Shown here: piece after piece, positions 54,550 through 62,519 of the stretch | Layout of the letters: every line of letters starts with the position of its first letter | How positions within the stretch are numbered: position 1 is the first letter of the stretch | Origin: Streptomyces sp. NBC_01317 | Lineage (GTDB): Bacteria; Actinomycetota; Actinomycetes; Streptomycetales; Streptomycetaceae | Assembly (NCBI RefSeq): GCF_035961655.1 | Contig: NZ_CP108393.1 | Span: 2,897,501 to 2,961,500, forward strand | DNA: 64,000 nt | Direction of reading: 5' to 3' | The notes under the pieces: model-generated | Databases searched by the model: none | Told to the model about the DNA's origin: nothing | What the model saw: only the letters and a program-made list of their open reading frames with translations | Position numbers and translations under genes: made by a program

Positions 54550-56187
54550 CTACTTCTTGACCTGGACGCTGGTGAGGATCGGGTCCCCGTCCTGCGCGTA
54601 GTCGACACCGGACACCTTGTCGGAGTAGCCGGCGTTGACCTTGTAGTACCAGAGCGGGATGGCCGGCATCTCGTTGACCATCTCCTTCTCGGCGTCCTGG
54701 TAGAGCTTGACGGACTCGTCGAGCGAGGGAGCCGCGTCCGCGCCCTTGATCAGGCCGTCGATCTTCGCCGAGGAGAAGCCGCTCGTGTTGCCGTCCGACT
54801 TGGTGCCGTACAGGTCACGGATGAAGTTGGCGTTCACCGGGTAGTCGAGCACCCAGCCACCGCGGTACATGGACTTGACCTCCTGCGCGTCACGCGCGTC
54901 GAGGTCGGCCTGGAAGTCGGCCTTGGAGTCACCGGTGCAGGCGACGCCCGTGGCCTGGGTGATGCTGCCGCAGACGGCCTCGACCCATTCCTTGTGTCCG
55001 CCGTCGGCGTTGAACTGGATGGAGATCTTGTTTCCGGGCACACCGCCGCCGGCCTTGATGAGCGCCTTGGCCGCGGCCGGGTCGTACTTGAAGACGTCGC
55101 CGCCGACGTTGTCCTGGTACCCGAGCACGCCCTTGGCGACAAAGCCGGTGGCGGGCTCACGGGTGCCCTGGAGCACCGTCTTGGTGATGGTGTCGCGGTC
55201 GATCGCCCTCGACAGGCCCTGGAGGACGCGGGGGTCGATGTCCTTCCACTGCTTGGTGTAGAAGGCCGGGACGATCGACTGGACGGCGGAGTACGCCTTG
55301 TCCACGGCGCGGTCGCCGAGGTCGTCACGGTAGACGGGGAGGTCCTTCGGCGCGATCTGCCGCAGGACGTCGACGTTGCCGGACTTGAGGTCCTCGTAGG
55401 CCGTTTCCAGGTTGGTGTAGTTCTTGAACGTCACACCACCGTTCTTGGCCTTGTCCGGACCGGTGTAGTCCGCGAAGGCCGTGACCTCGATGCTCTTCTT
55501 GTGGTCCCAGCTGACGAACTTGTAGGGACCGTTGCCGACCGGCTTCTCACCGGCGGCGGCCGGGTCGGCGTAGAAGGACTCGGGGAGCGGCGAGAAGACC
55601 TCGTAGCCCAGCTTGTAGATGAAGTACGGGATCGGCGTGCTGAGCTCGATCGTGAAGGTGGTGGGGTCGACCACCTTCAGGCCGGACATCTCGGTCTTCT
55701 TCGGGTCACCCTTCTCGGGGTGGACGTCCGCGAAGCCGGCGATGTCCGAGAACCAGAACGAGTTCGTCTGGTTGTTCTTGATGTTCGCGGCCCAGTTCCA
55801 TGCCTTGACATAGGACTCGGCGGTGACCGGGGTCCCGTCGTGGAACTTCCAGTCCTTCTTCAGCTTGACCGTGTAGGTCTTGTTGTCCGTGGTGTCCACC
55901 GACTCGGCGTTCACCATGACGATCTTGCCCGCGGCGTCGTAGTCGACGAGCTGCTGGAAGAGCGCCCCGACCACGATGCTGCCGTTGGACTCCATGGTGT
56001 TGGCGGGCTGCAGCGGGTTCTGCGGCTCACCCACCTCGACGGAGAACTTGCCGTTCGGATCGAACGAGCCTGTGCTCGCCTTGTCACCGTTGTCGTCGCT
56101 GCCACTGTCACTGCCGCCACAGGCAGTTGCGGCCAGGGCGACGATTATCGCTCCCGCGACCCACTTGGCGCTCTTGGCACCACGCAT
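54550..56187 (-). CDS. peptide-binding lipoprotein, SBP family 5 (importer 3)
   Basis: A 545-residue SBP lipoprotein. The signal peptide AKWVAGAIIVALAATAC ends in the lipobox Cys, followed by an Asp/Ser linker (GGSDSGSDDNGDK). The domain begins NPLQPANTMESNGS, with AESYVKAWNWAAN, YKLGYEVFSPLPE and PVGNGPYKF as in importer 1. The ATG at 56187 follows GAGGAGGAACCC. It is shorter and more acidic in the linker than the importer 1 SBP but clearly of the same subfamily. First gene of its operon, after a 448-bp upstream region. Confidence 0.93.
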   Translation of the reverse strand: MRGAKSAKWVAGAIIVALAATACGGSDSGSDDNGDKASTGSFDPNGKFSVEVGEPQNPLQPANTMESNGSIVVGALFQQLVDYDAAGKIVMVNAESVDTTDNKTYTVKLKKDWKFHDGTPVTAESYVKAWNWAANIKNNQTNSFWFSDIAGFADVHPEKGDPKKTEMSGLKVVDPTTFTIELSTPIPYFIYKLGYEVFSPLPESFYADPAAAGEKPVGNGPYKFVSWDHKKSIEVTAFADYTGPDKAKNGGVTFKNYTNLETAYEDLKSGNVDVLRQIAPKDLPVYRDDLGDRAVDKAYSAVQSIVPAFYTKQWKDIDPRVLQGLSRAIDRDTITKTVLQGTREPATGFVAKGVLGYQDNVGGDVFKYDPAAAKALIKAGGGVPGNKISIQFNADGGHKEWVEAVCGSITQATGVACTGDSKADFQADLDARDAQEVKSMYRGGWVLDYPVNANFIRDLYGTKSDGNTSGFSSAKIDGLIKGADAAPSLDESVKLYQDAEKEMVNEMPAIPLWYYKVNAGYSDKVSGVDYAQDGDPILTSVQVKK

Positions 56188-56635
56188 GGGTTCCTCCTCA
56201 TGAGTCCACTAGTCACAACAAGAAGGGCATTGTCTACGCGCGCTGACACCCCTGACAGCGAGCTGATCAAATGCCCCGAGTGTGCTCGTGAGTCGGCGCT
56301 CCCCACTGCGCGTGACCCATTGACCCGAGCTCAATGAGCCAACTATTAGGTACGGCCCGGCTGTAAACCACAGCTAAAGGGTCTCGTTTTGACAACATCA
56401 GCCTGGGCCGTCCGCCCGAAATCCGGACAAAATGATCATAGACAGACACCCCCGAAACGGACCGTTAACACATGTTCCGGTGAGCGGTGGCCGATATCCG
56501 GACAGCTGGCGAGGAAAACCCATTGACGAACGACCCGGCCCCCCGCGTTCTGGCGGGGGGCCGGGCCGTCGCCTGACAGGATGTCAGGCCTTGGTCGCGG
56601 CCCCGGGCGCGCCCCGGGCCGGACGGAGTGTCACC
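56188..56635. other. 448-bp AT-richer interval upstream of importer 3
   Basis: No gene is supported. It holds the importer 3 promoter and leader, a CATTGA/TCAATG inverted repeat inside the 23-bp motif shared with 49143, and the typA terminator. On the plus strand TTGACC (56320-56325) and TATTAG (56344-56349) are spaced by 18 bases. That makes a plausible promoter for a short RNA ending at the 56534 hairpin. Tracts such as GTTTTGACAACATCA are unusually AT-rich here. Confidence 0.4.
56534..56565. terminator. typA hairpin terminator
   Basis: A 13-bp perfect stem CCCGGCCCCCCGC / GCGGGGGGCCGGG with a six-base loop, about 70 bp past the typA stop. It could act on both strands. Confidence 0.85.
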
Positions 56636-58510
56636 TCAGCTGTTCTTGGCGCGGGACGCCGTGCGCCCGCGCTGCTTCTGGTCCAGGACGACCTTGCGGA
56701 TACGGACCGTCTCCGGGGTCACCTCGATGCACTCGTCGTCGCGGCAGAACTCCAGGGACTGCTCCAGCGAGAGCCTGCGCGGCGGCACCACGTTCTCCGT
56801 ATTGTCGGCGGAGGCCGCGCGCATGTTGGTGAGCTTCTTCTCCTTGGTGATGTTCACGTCCATGTCGTCGGAGCGCGAGTTCTCACCGATGATCATGCCC
56901 TCGTAGACCTCCGTGCCGGCCTCGGTGAAGATGACACCGCGCTCCTGGAGGTTGATCATCGCGAAGGGGGTGACCGAACCCGCGCGGTCCGCGACGAGCG
57001 AGCCGTTGTTACGGGTGCGCAGGTCGCCGAACCACGGCTCGTGGCCCTCGAAGATCGAGTGGGCGATGCCCGTGCCACGCGTCTGGGTCAGGAATTCCGT
57101 ACGGAACCCGATGAGACCGCGCGACGGGACGATCCACTCCATGCGGATCCACCCCGACCCGTGGTTCGTCATGGTCTCCATGCGGCCCTTGCGGGTCGCC
57201 ATCAGCTGCGTGATGGGGCCCAGGTGCTCCTCGGGCGAGTCGATCGTCATGCGCTCGATCGGCTCGTACGTCTTGCCGTCGACCTGCTTCGTGACGACCT
57301 CGGGCTTGCCGACGGTCAGCTCGAAGCCCTCCCGGCGCATCGTCTCGACCAGGATGGCCAGCGCCAGCTCACCGCGGCCCTGCACCTCCCAGGCGTCGGG
57401 ACGCTCGGTGTCCAGGACGCGCAGCGAGACGTTACCGATCAGCTCGCGGTCCAGGCGGTCCTTGACCTGGCGGGCGGTGACCTTGTGGCCCTTGCCGCCC
57501 TTGCCGACGAGCGGCGAGGTGTTCGTACCGATGGTCATGGAGATCGCCGGCTCGTCCACCGTGATCAGCGGCAGCGCGATCGGGTTCTCCGGGTCTGCCA
57601 GGGTCTCGCCGATCATGATGTCCGGGATACCGGCGATGGCGCAGATGTCCCCGGGGCGCGCCAGCTCGACGGGCTTGCGGGTCAGCGCCTCCGTCATCAG
57701 CAGCTCGGTGATCCGGACGTTGGACATCGTGCCGTCACGCTTGATCCATGCGACGGTCTGGCCCTTCTTCAGCTCGCCCTGCTCGACGCGGCAGAGCGCG
57801 ATACGGCCGAGGAAGTTGTCCGCGTCCAGGTTGGTGACGTGCGCCTGGAGCGGGGCCACCTCGTCGTACTCGGGGGCGGGGACGTGCGACAGGATCGTGT
57901 TGAAGAACGGCTCCAGGTTCTCGCTGTCCGCCGGGACGGTGCCGTCCGCCGGCTTGGTCAGCGACGCGACGCCGTCACGGGCGCACGCGTAGACGATCGG
58001 GAACTCGATCTGCTCCTCGGTCGCGTCCAGGTCCAGGAACAGGTCGTACGTCTCGTCGACGACCTCGTCGATCCGGGAGTCGGGGCGGTCCGTCTTGTTG
58101 ATGCAGAGGATGACGGGCATCTGCGCCTGGAGGGCCTTGCGCAGGACAAAACGCGTCTGCGGGAGCGGGCCCTCGGAGGCGTCGACGAGCAGGACGACCG
58201 CGTCCACCATCGACAGACCGCGCTCGACCTCGCCACCGAAGTCGGCGTGGCCCGGGGTGTCGATGATGTTGATCGTGATGGGGTCCCCGCCGGTCTTGGG
58301 GTGGTACTTCACGGCGGTGTTCTTGGCCAGGATCGTGATGCCCTTCTCACGCTCCAGGTCGTTCGAGTCCATCATCCGGTCATCGAGGTGCTCGGCGGCG
58401 TGCGCGGCGAACGCGCCGGCCTGCTTCAGCATGGCGTCGACCAGAGTGGTCTTGCCATGGTCGACGTGGGCGACGATGGCGACGTTACGGATGTCGTGGC
58501 GCGTGGGCAT
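56636..58510 (-). CDS. typA: translational GTPase TypA/BipA
   Basis: A 624-residue ribosome-associated GTPase related to EF-G and LepA. G1 is AHVDHGKTT (14-22), the switch region EREKGITI, G3 DTPGHADFGG and G4 NKTDR. TypA domain motifs TIGTNTSPL, GRGELAL and the C-terminal MINLQERGVIFTEAG are present. The tail QKQRGRTASRAKN is basic. The ATG at 58510 begins family-like sequence (MPTRHDIRNVAIVAH); the SD upstream is weak. It lies between the peptide-importer island and the LpqW-like gene, as typA and lpqW are neighbours in mycobacteria. Confidence 0.96.
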   Translation of the reverse strand: MPTRHDIRNVAIVAHVDHGKTTLVDAMLKQAGAFAAHAAEHLDDRMMDSNDLEREKGITILAKNTAVKYHPKTGGDPITINIIDTPGHADFGGEVERGLSMVDAVVLLVDASEGPLPQTRFVLRKALQAQMPVILCINKTDRPDSRIDEVVDETYDLFLDLDATEEQIEFPIVYACARDGVASLTKPADGTVPADSENLEPFFNTILSHVPAPEYDEVAPLQAHVTNLDADNFLGRIALCRVEQGELKKGQTVAWIKRDGTMSNVRITELLMTEALTRKPVELARPGDICAIAGIPDIMIGETLADPENPIALPLITVDEPAISMTIGTNTSPLVGKGGKGHKVTARQVKDRLDRELIGNVSLRVLDTERPDAWEVQGRGELALAILVETMRREGFELTVGKPEVVTKQVDGKTYEPIERMTIDSPEEHLGPITQLMATRKGRMETMTNHGSGWIRMEWIVPSRGLIGFRTEFLTQTRGTGIAHSIFEGHEPWFGDLRTRNNGSLVADRAGSVTPFAMINLQERGVIFTEAGTEVYEGMIIGENSRSDDMDVNITKEKKLTNMRAASADNTENVVPPRRLSLEQSLEFCRDDECIEVTPETVRIRKVVLDQKQRGRTASRAKNS

Positions 58511-58835
58511 GCTGGCTGGCGCTTCTCTCGATCGTGGGATGCGGCGTTGTGTGCTCGTACGCCCGCCGGGCGGACAGGCCACGGCTCGTCCCATGGTACG
58601 GGGCCGGGGCGACAAGGGCTGCCCCGGCCGAGCGGAGCGGGGGCGCGGAGGCCCGGTGCGCGGGGCGGCGCGGGGGCCGTGCGAGGGCTGCGCGGAGGGT
58701 GCGCGCGGGGTGACGGGGTGCGGAGCCGCTCGGGTCGGAGGGCCGGGAACGAGCTTGCCCGCCGGGGAGGCCGGCGGGCAAGTGAATTGTGTCCGAACCT
58801 GAGCTTCCCGGCGGGGGCAAGCCGGTGCTGACCTG
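58511..58835. other. 325-bp interval between the LpqW-like gene and typA
   Basis: Contains the terminator hairpin at 58754 and the typA promoter region. I see no gene, repeat family or further structure beyond GC-rich simple sequence (GCGGAG/GCGCGGG runs). Confidence 0.5.
58754..58782 (-). terminator. hairpin terminator after the LpqW-like gene
   Basis: A 12-bp perfect stem CTTGCCCGCCGG / CCGGCGGGCAAG with a five-base loop, 53 bp past the stop of the minus-strand gene. A second imperfect GCTT/AAGC stem lies between it and the stop. Confidence 0.8.
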
Positions 58836-61223
58836 CTACTCCTCGCCCTCCGGCGACTTCTCGACAGCGGTCGGCAGGGTGGTCGGCACGGCGGTCGGAA
58901 GGGCCGTCGGTCCCGAGTTCCCGCCCTTCTTGAACCCGATGTCCTGGTAGCGCGGGGCGCTGAAGCCGAAGGCTCCCGCGTTGGCCAGACCGGGCTTGGT
59001 GGCGACAAGCTGCGGACGCTGATACAGAGGAATGGATCCGGCGGCGGCCCAGATCCGGGCGTCGGCCTTCTTCATGAGGTCGCGGGCCTCTCCCTCGTCC
59101 AGCTCGGAGGCGGCCTGGTCGAAGAGCTGGTCGATGTGGTCCGTACCGACGCGGGTGTAGTTCTGCTCCACCACGAGGGAGCCGTCACTGGCCGGCACCG
59201 GCTTGGCGAAGATCGGCCGGCCGTCGGTCGCCGGGTAGGCGGTGGCGGGCCAGGAGTAGAGGGCCAGGTCGTAGTCGCCGGCGGCGATGTGGTCCTTGAA
59301 GTAGCTGTTGTCGGCGACCTTGATCGTCTCCGTGCCGATGCCGACGCGGTCGAGCATGACCGAGATGCGGCGGCCGACGGCCCGCAGGGACTCCGAGCCC
59401 TCTCCGGACGGCAGGACGAAGCGGAGGGTGAGGGCCTTGCCGTCCTTGCCGAGCGGGCCGGCGTTGGGGGCGGGCGCCTGGGTGCCGCGCGGGGCGTACG
59501 CGCCGGTGACGCCGCCCGGCTTGGTGTCCTGGGCGGGCTTGTTGTCGCCGTCGGTGGAGGAGGAGGCCTCGTCGGAGGGGGTGCCGGTCTTGCTGCCAGT
59601 CTTGTCGGTCTTGTCGGCCTTCTCCGGCTTCTCCGACTCCTCTGCCCCCTCGGCTGTCCCCTCTGTCTTCTTTTCTGTCTCTTCTTCCGTCTTGTCGGCC
59701 GGGGCGCTCTTCTCGGCCTTCTCTTCCGGGTCCGCCTTCTTCTCGGCGTCCTTCCCGGTGGCCCCCGGGGCCGGGGACTTCTTGCCCTCGCCCTCACTGC
59801 CCGCCTTGGTGCCCTCGTCCGTCTCGCGGGCCCCGCCCAGCGTCCAGCCCGCGTCGGCCAGCAGCGCCTGCGCCTCGTGGGTGTCCTGGGTGCCGAGGGC
59901 GTCGCTGCTGTCCGCGTAGCCCGGCTGTCCCGCCACCGCCAGGTGGCTGCCGAGCGGCTTGGACGGCAGTCCGAGCGGCTTGAGCACGGCCTCGGCCAGC
60001 TGCTTCCGGTCGATCGCGCGGGCCACGGCCCGCCGTACCCGCTCGTCGGCGAGCGGTCCCGACTCACCGTTCAGCGCGAGCTGCGTGTAGGCGGGCTCCA
60101 GCGACTTCCGTACGACATAGCCGCGCAGGTTCCGCTGCTCGTGGGCGAAAGTCTCCGCCACCGCGGCCGTCCGCTCGCGCGCCGAGCGCGCCGCCTCGGC
60201 CTTCTCCTCGGGAGAGCCGTGCGCCATCGCGCGGGCCCGGAGCGAGGCGGCCGGGCTGCTCGCCGCCTCCGGGCCGCTCGCCGCCTCCGGGCCGTGGGCC
60301 AGCGGCTGGCCCCCCGTGCCGCCCTTGGCCCGGGCGGCGGCGGTGATACGTTCCGCCGCGCTCCTGTCGATCTCCGCGATGTCGAGCGTGCCGGCCGCCA
60401 GCGCGACGGCGCGCTTGCCGCGGGGCACCGCGCTCAGGACGATCGAGTCGAGCTTGGCGCGCTTCCCCCACCAGCGGGGGTTGCGGACGAGCGTGGCCTT
60501 CTTGGCCTTGCGGTCCACCGACTTGAGGTTGAACGGGCCCGCGCTCGTCTTCAGCGAGGACCTGGCCCCGTCGTTGAAGGCGGTCGGGGAGCCCATGACC
60601 TCTTTCGGGTAGAGGGGGGTGAAGAGGGACTTCCAGTCCGCGTACGGCCGGTCGAAGGTGACCCGGACGTCCAGGTCGTCCTTGCCGCGCTCGATCTTCT
60701 CGATCCGCTCGTACCCCGCGTTGCGGGCCGTCCAGTACGCGGTGTCCTTGCCGCGCAGCGCGTGCCACTGGGCGACGAAGTCCGGCGCCCCGATCTCGGT
60801 GCCGTCGCTCCAGACCGCCTGCTGGTTGAGCTTGTAGAGCACGACCTGCTTGGGCTCCCGGTCGACGATCTTCGCCGACTCCAGGTAGTCGCCGTTGCGC
60901 TGCGGGCGGCCGGTGCGGTCGAGCGTGAAGAGCGCGGGGAGGACGGCTCCGGCGATCCGGCTGGTGGCGGCGTCGGAGTCGGCCTGGAAGGTGTTGAGTG
61001 TCGTGGGCATGGCGTCGACCGCCCACCGCACCGTGCCGCCCTGCGCGATCGCGTCCCGGCCGGTGGCCCCGATGTCCACGGGGGCGGCCTGGGCCTGCCC
61101 GGCGGGCTTCTCCGCGGTGCACGCGGACAGGACGGTCAGGGCGAGCACGCCCGTGGTGAGGAGCGAAACGCCGCGGAGGGTTCGGGAGCATGTCCTCCCG
61201 CGTGGGGCGCCGACGTGGGACAT
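58836..61223 (-). CDS. LpqW-like SBP family 5 lipoprotein with charged insert
   Basis: A 795-residue lipoprotein. The signal peptide (GVSLLTTGVLALTVLSAC) ends in a lipobox. The body is SBP_bac_5-like (VRWAVDAMPTTLNTFQADSD, NQQAVWSDGTEIGAPDFVAQW), with no permease genes nearby. Its position next to typA matches mycobacterial LpqW, a regulator of PIM/LAM synthesis, rather than a transporter. About residues 466-569 are a Lys/Glu/Thr-rich insert (EKKADPEEKAEKSAPADKT-like) within the C-terminal lobe. A smaller Ala/Ser-rich insert (AASGPEAASSPAAS) lies near 370. The ATG at 61223 starts the signal peptide. A 254-bp promoter region separates it from the next gene. Confidence 0.85.
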   Translation of the reverse strand: MSHVGAPRGRTCSRTLRGVSLLTTGVLALTVLSACTAEKPAGQAQAAPVDIGATGRDAIAQGGTVRWAVDAMPTTLNTFQADSDAATSRIAGAVLPALFTLDRTGRPQRNGDYLESAKIVDREPKQVVLYKLNQQAVWSDGTEIGAPDFVAQWHALRGKDTAYWTARNAGYERIEKIERGKDDLDVRVTFDRPYADWKSLFTPLYPKEVMGSPTAFNDGARSSLKTSAGPFNLKSVDRKAKKATLVRNPRWWGKRAKLDSIVLSAVPRGKRAVALAAGTLDIAEIDRSAAERITAAARAKGGTGGQPLAHGPEAASGPEAASSPAASLRARAMAHGSPEEKAEAARSARERTAAVAETFAHEQRNLRGYVVRKSLEPAYTQLALNGESGPLADERVRRAVARAIDRKQLAEAVLKPLGLPSKPLGSHLAVAGQPGYADSSDALGTQDTHEAQALLADAGWTLGGARETDEGTKAGSEGEGKKSPAPGATGKDAEKKADPEEKAEKSAPADKTEEETEKKTEGTAEGAEESEKPEKADKTDKTGSKTGTPSDEASSSTDGDNKPAQDTKPGGVTGAYAPRGTQAPAPNAGPLGKDGKALTLRFVLPSGEGSESLRAVGRRISVMLDRVGIGTETIKVADNSYFKDHIAAGDYDLALYSWPATAYPATDGRPIFAKPVPASDGSLVVEQNYTRVGTDHIDQLFDQAASELDEGEARDLMKKADARIWAAAGSIPLYQRPQLVATKPGLANAGAFGFSAPRYQDIGFKKGGNSGPTALPTAVPTTLPTAVEKSPEGEE

Positions 61224-61477
61224 GGCTTCTACCTCTTCGTCCGGTTTGTGGAATTTAGAGATGATCACACCTATTTGCCCACCCACTGAAAGGGACGGAG
61301 GCGCGGCCATGACGGCGACACGGCGTCCAGCATCCGAAACGCCACCCGTGCGGCCCAACGACACCCTTGCGAAAACGGCATGTGACGGGCGACACTCGAA
61401 ATTGCATACTGTAGACAGTCGGGGCCACGACCCCGCTACCCCGCCTGCCACCCGAGACGTGGAAGTGAGGGCAACTC

Positions 61478-61705
61478 ATGTCCCTGCACGAAGAATTGAC
61501 CGCGGTCAAACGGTCCCTGGACGACCTGGTGCGGACGGTCGGACAGCTGGAACAGCGCATCGGAGAGACCCGCGCCGCCGAGGCACGCCCCCTCGCGCCG
61601 GCCCTGGTCCACGAACTGATCCCGATCCCCGACACCCCGTACAACCACGCCCTGTGGACCGACTCGGACGACGAGGGACTGGGCGTCCACAGCCGCCGGA
61701 CCTAG
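61478..61705 (+). CDS. 75-residue conserved protein with coiled-coil N-terminus
   Basis: A small cytoplasmic protein. Residues 1-35 (HEELTAVKRSLDDLVRTVGQLEQRIGE, as heptads L-x3-L) form a short coiled coil. The rest (PALVHELIPIPDTPYNHALW) is Pro-rich and ends acidic (DSDDEG). I do not recognise a domain. The ATG follows GTGAGGGCAACTC. It is divergent from the LpqW-like gene and ends at a terminator shared with the isochorismatase-like gene, so it is a single-gene unit. Confidence 0.7.
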   Translation: MSLHEELTAVKRSLDDLVRTVGQLEQRIGETRAAEARPLAPALVHELIPIPDTPYNHALWTDSDDEGLGVHSRRT

Positions 61706-61724
61706 CGGCGCCGGGGTACGGAAA

Positions 61725-61752
61725 GGGCCCGCGTCCTGACGGACACGGGCCC
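61725..61752. terminator. bidirectional hairpin terminator
   Basis: Arms GGGCCCGCGTCC and GGACACGGGCCC (11 of 12 paired) with the four-base loop TGAC, between the convergent small-protein and isochorismatase-like genes. Confidence 0.75.
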
Positions 61753-61802
61753 CTGCGCGCGTGGCATATCGGTGTACCGGCGTATCCGGCCGCGGCGACG
61801 GC

Positions 61803-62354
61803 TCAGCCGAGCAGCTTCAGTACGTCCTCGGTGGTGCCGGTCTCGCCGAGCGCCGGGAAGATCTTCTCGACGGAGTTCCGGTGGGCGTCCCCGTCCGTGT
61901 CCGTCACGGCGTCGGTGACGACCGTGACGTGGTAGCCGTGCTCGTGCGCGGCGCGGGCCGTGGACTCGACGCCCTTGGTGGTGACGATGCCCGTCACCAC
62001 GACCTGCGTGACGCCCCGGCGGCGCAGCTGGAGGTCGAGGTCGGTGCCGTGGAAGGCGCCCCAGGTGTGCTTCGTGACGACGATGTCCCCGTCCGCCTGC
62101 CCCAGTTCCGGCACCAGGTCGGCCCAGTCGGCCCGCGGCGGGAGCCTGCGCGCCGGGCCCTCGGTGCGGCCGGCCGCCCCGCTGGTGACGCGGACGAGCA
62201 CCACGGGCAGGCCCTTGGCCCGGAAGGCGTCGGCGAGTTCCGCCGAGCGCGCGACGATCTCGGCGGCGGGGTGGACGGTCGGCAGCCCGACGACGCCGTT
62301 CTGGAGGTCGACGACAACCAGGGCGGTGGTCGGGTCGAGCGTGGTGACGGTCAT
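61803..62354 (-). CDS. isochorismatase-fold hydrolase lacking the catalytic Cys
   Basis: A 183-residue protein of the cysteine-hydrolase/isochorismatase superfamily. D16 (VVVDLQNG) and K95 (VTKHTWGAF) of the usual Asp-Lys-Cys triad are present. The nucleophile position in VTGIVTTKGVESTARAA is G128 instead of Cys. Replacement by Gly is the state of true isochorismatases such as PhzD and EntB, which do not use covalent catalysis, so an ether or ester hydrolysis role is possible. No siderophore or phenazine genes are near. The ATG follows AAGGAGCACCCTC. Divergent from the GH18-like gene across 165 bp. Confidence 0.85.
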   Translation of the reverse strand: MTVTTLDPTTALVVVDLQNGVVGLPTVHPAAEIVARSAELADAFRAKGLPVVLVRVTSGAAGRTEGPARRLPPRADWADLVPELGQADGDIVVTKHTWGAFHGTDLDLQLRRRGVTQVVVTGIVTTKGVESTARAAHEHGYHVTVVTDAVTDTDGDAHRNSVEKIFPALGETGTTEDVLKLLG

Positions 62355-62519
62355 GAGGGTGCTCCTTGCTGTCCCGGCGCGGTGCGGGGCTCGTCGGCCA
62401 TGCGTTCACCGTACGAGTTACACAGGCAGCCTGGCAAGTTTCCCTGTGCATCTTTATTCGTCCCCTACCCTGAACCCTCACGCGGCCGGTCGGCCGGGTC
62501 CGAGGGGGAGGGGACGGCT

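Noticed and set aside
56636..59008. typA with a 166-residue N-terminal extension
   Set aside because: The extension is Pro/Arg-rich frame noise; family homology begins exactly at the ATG at 58510.
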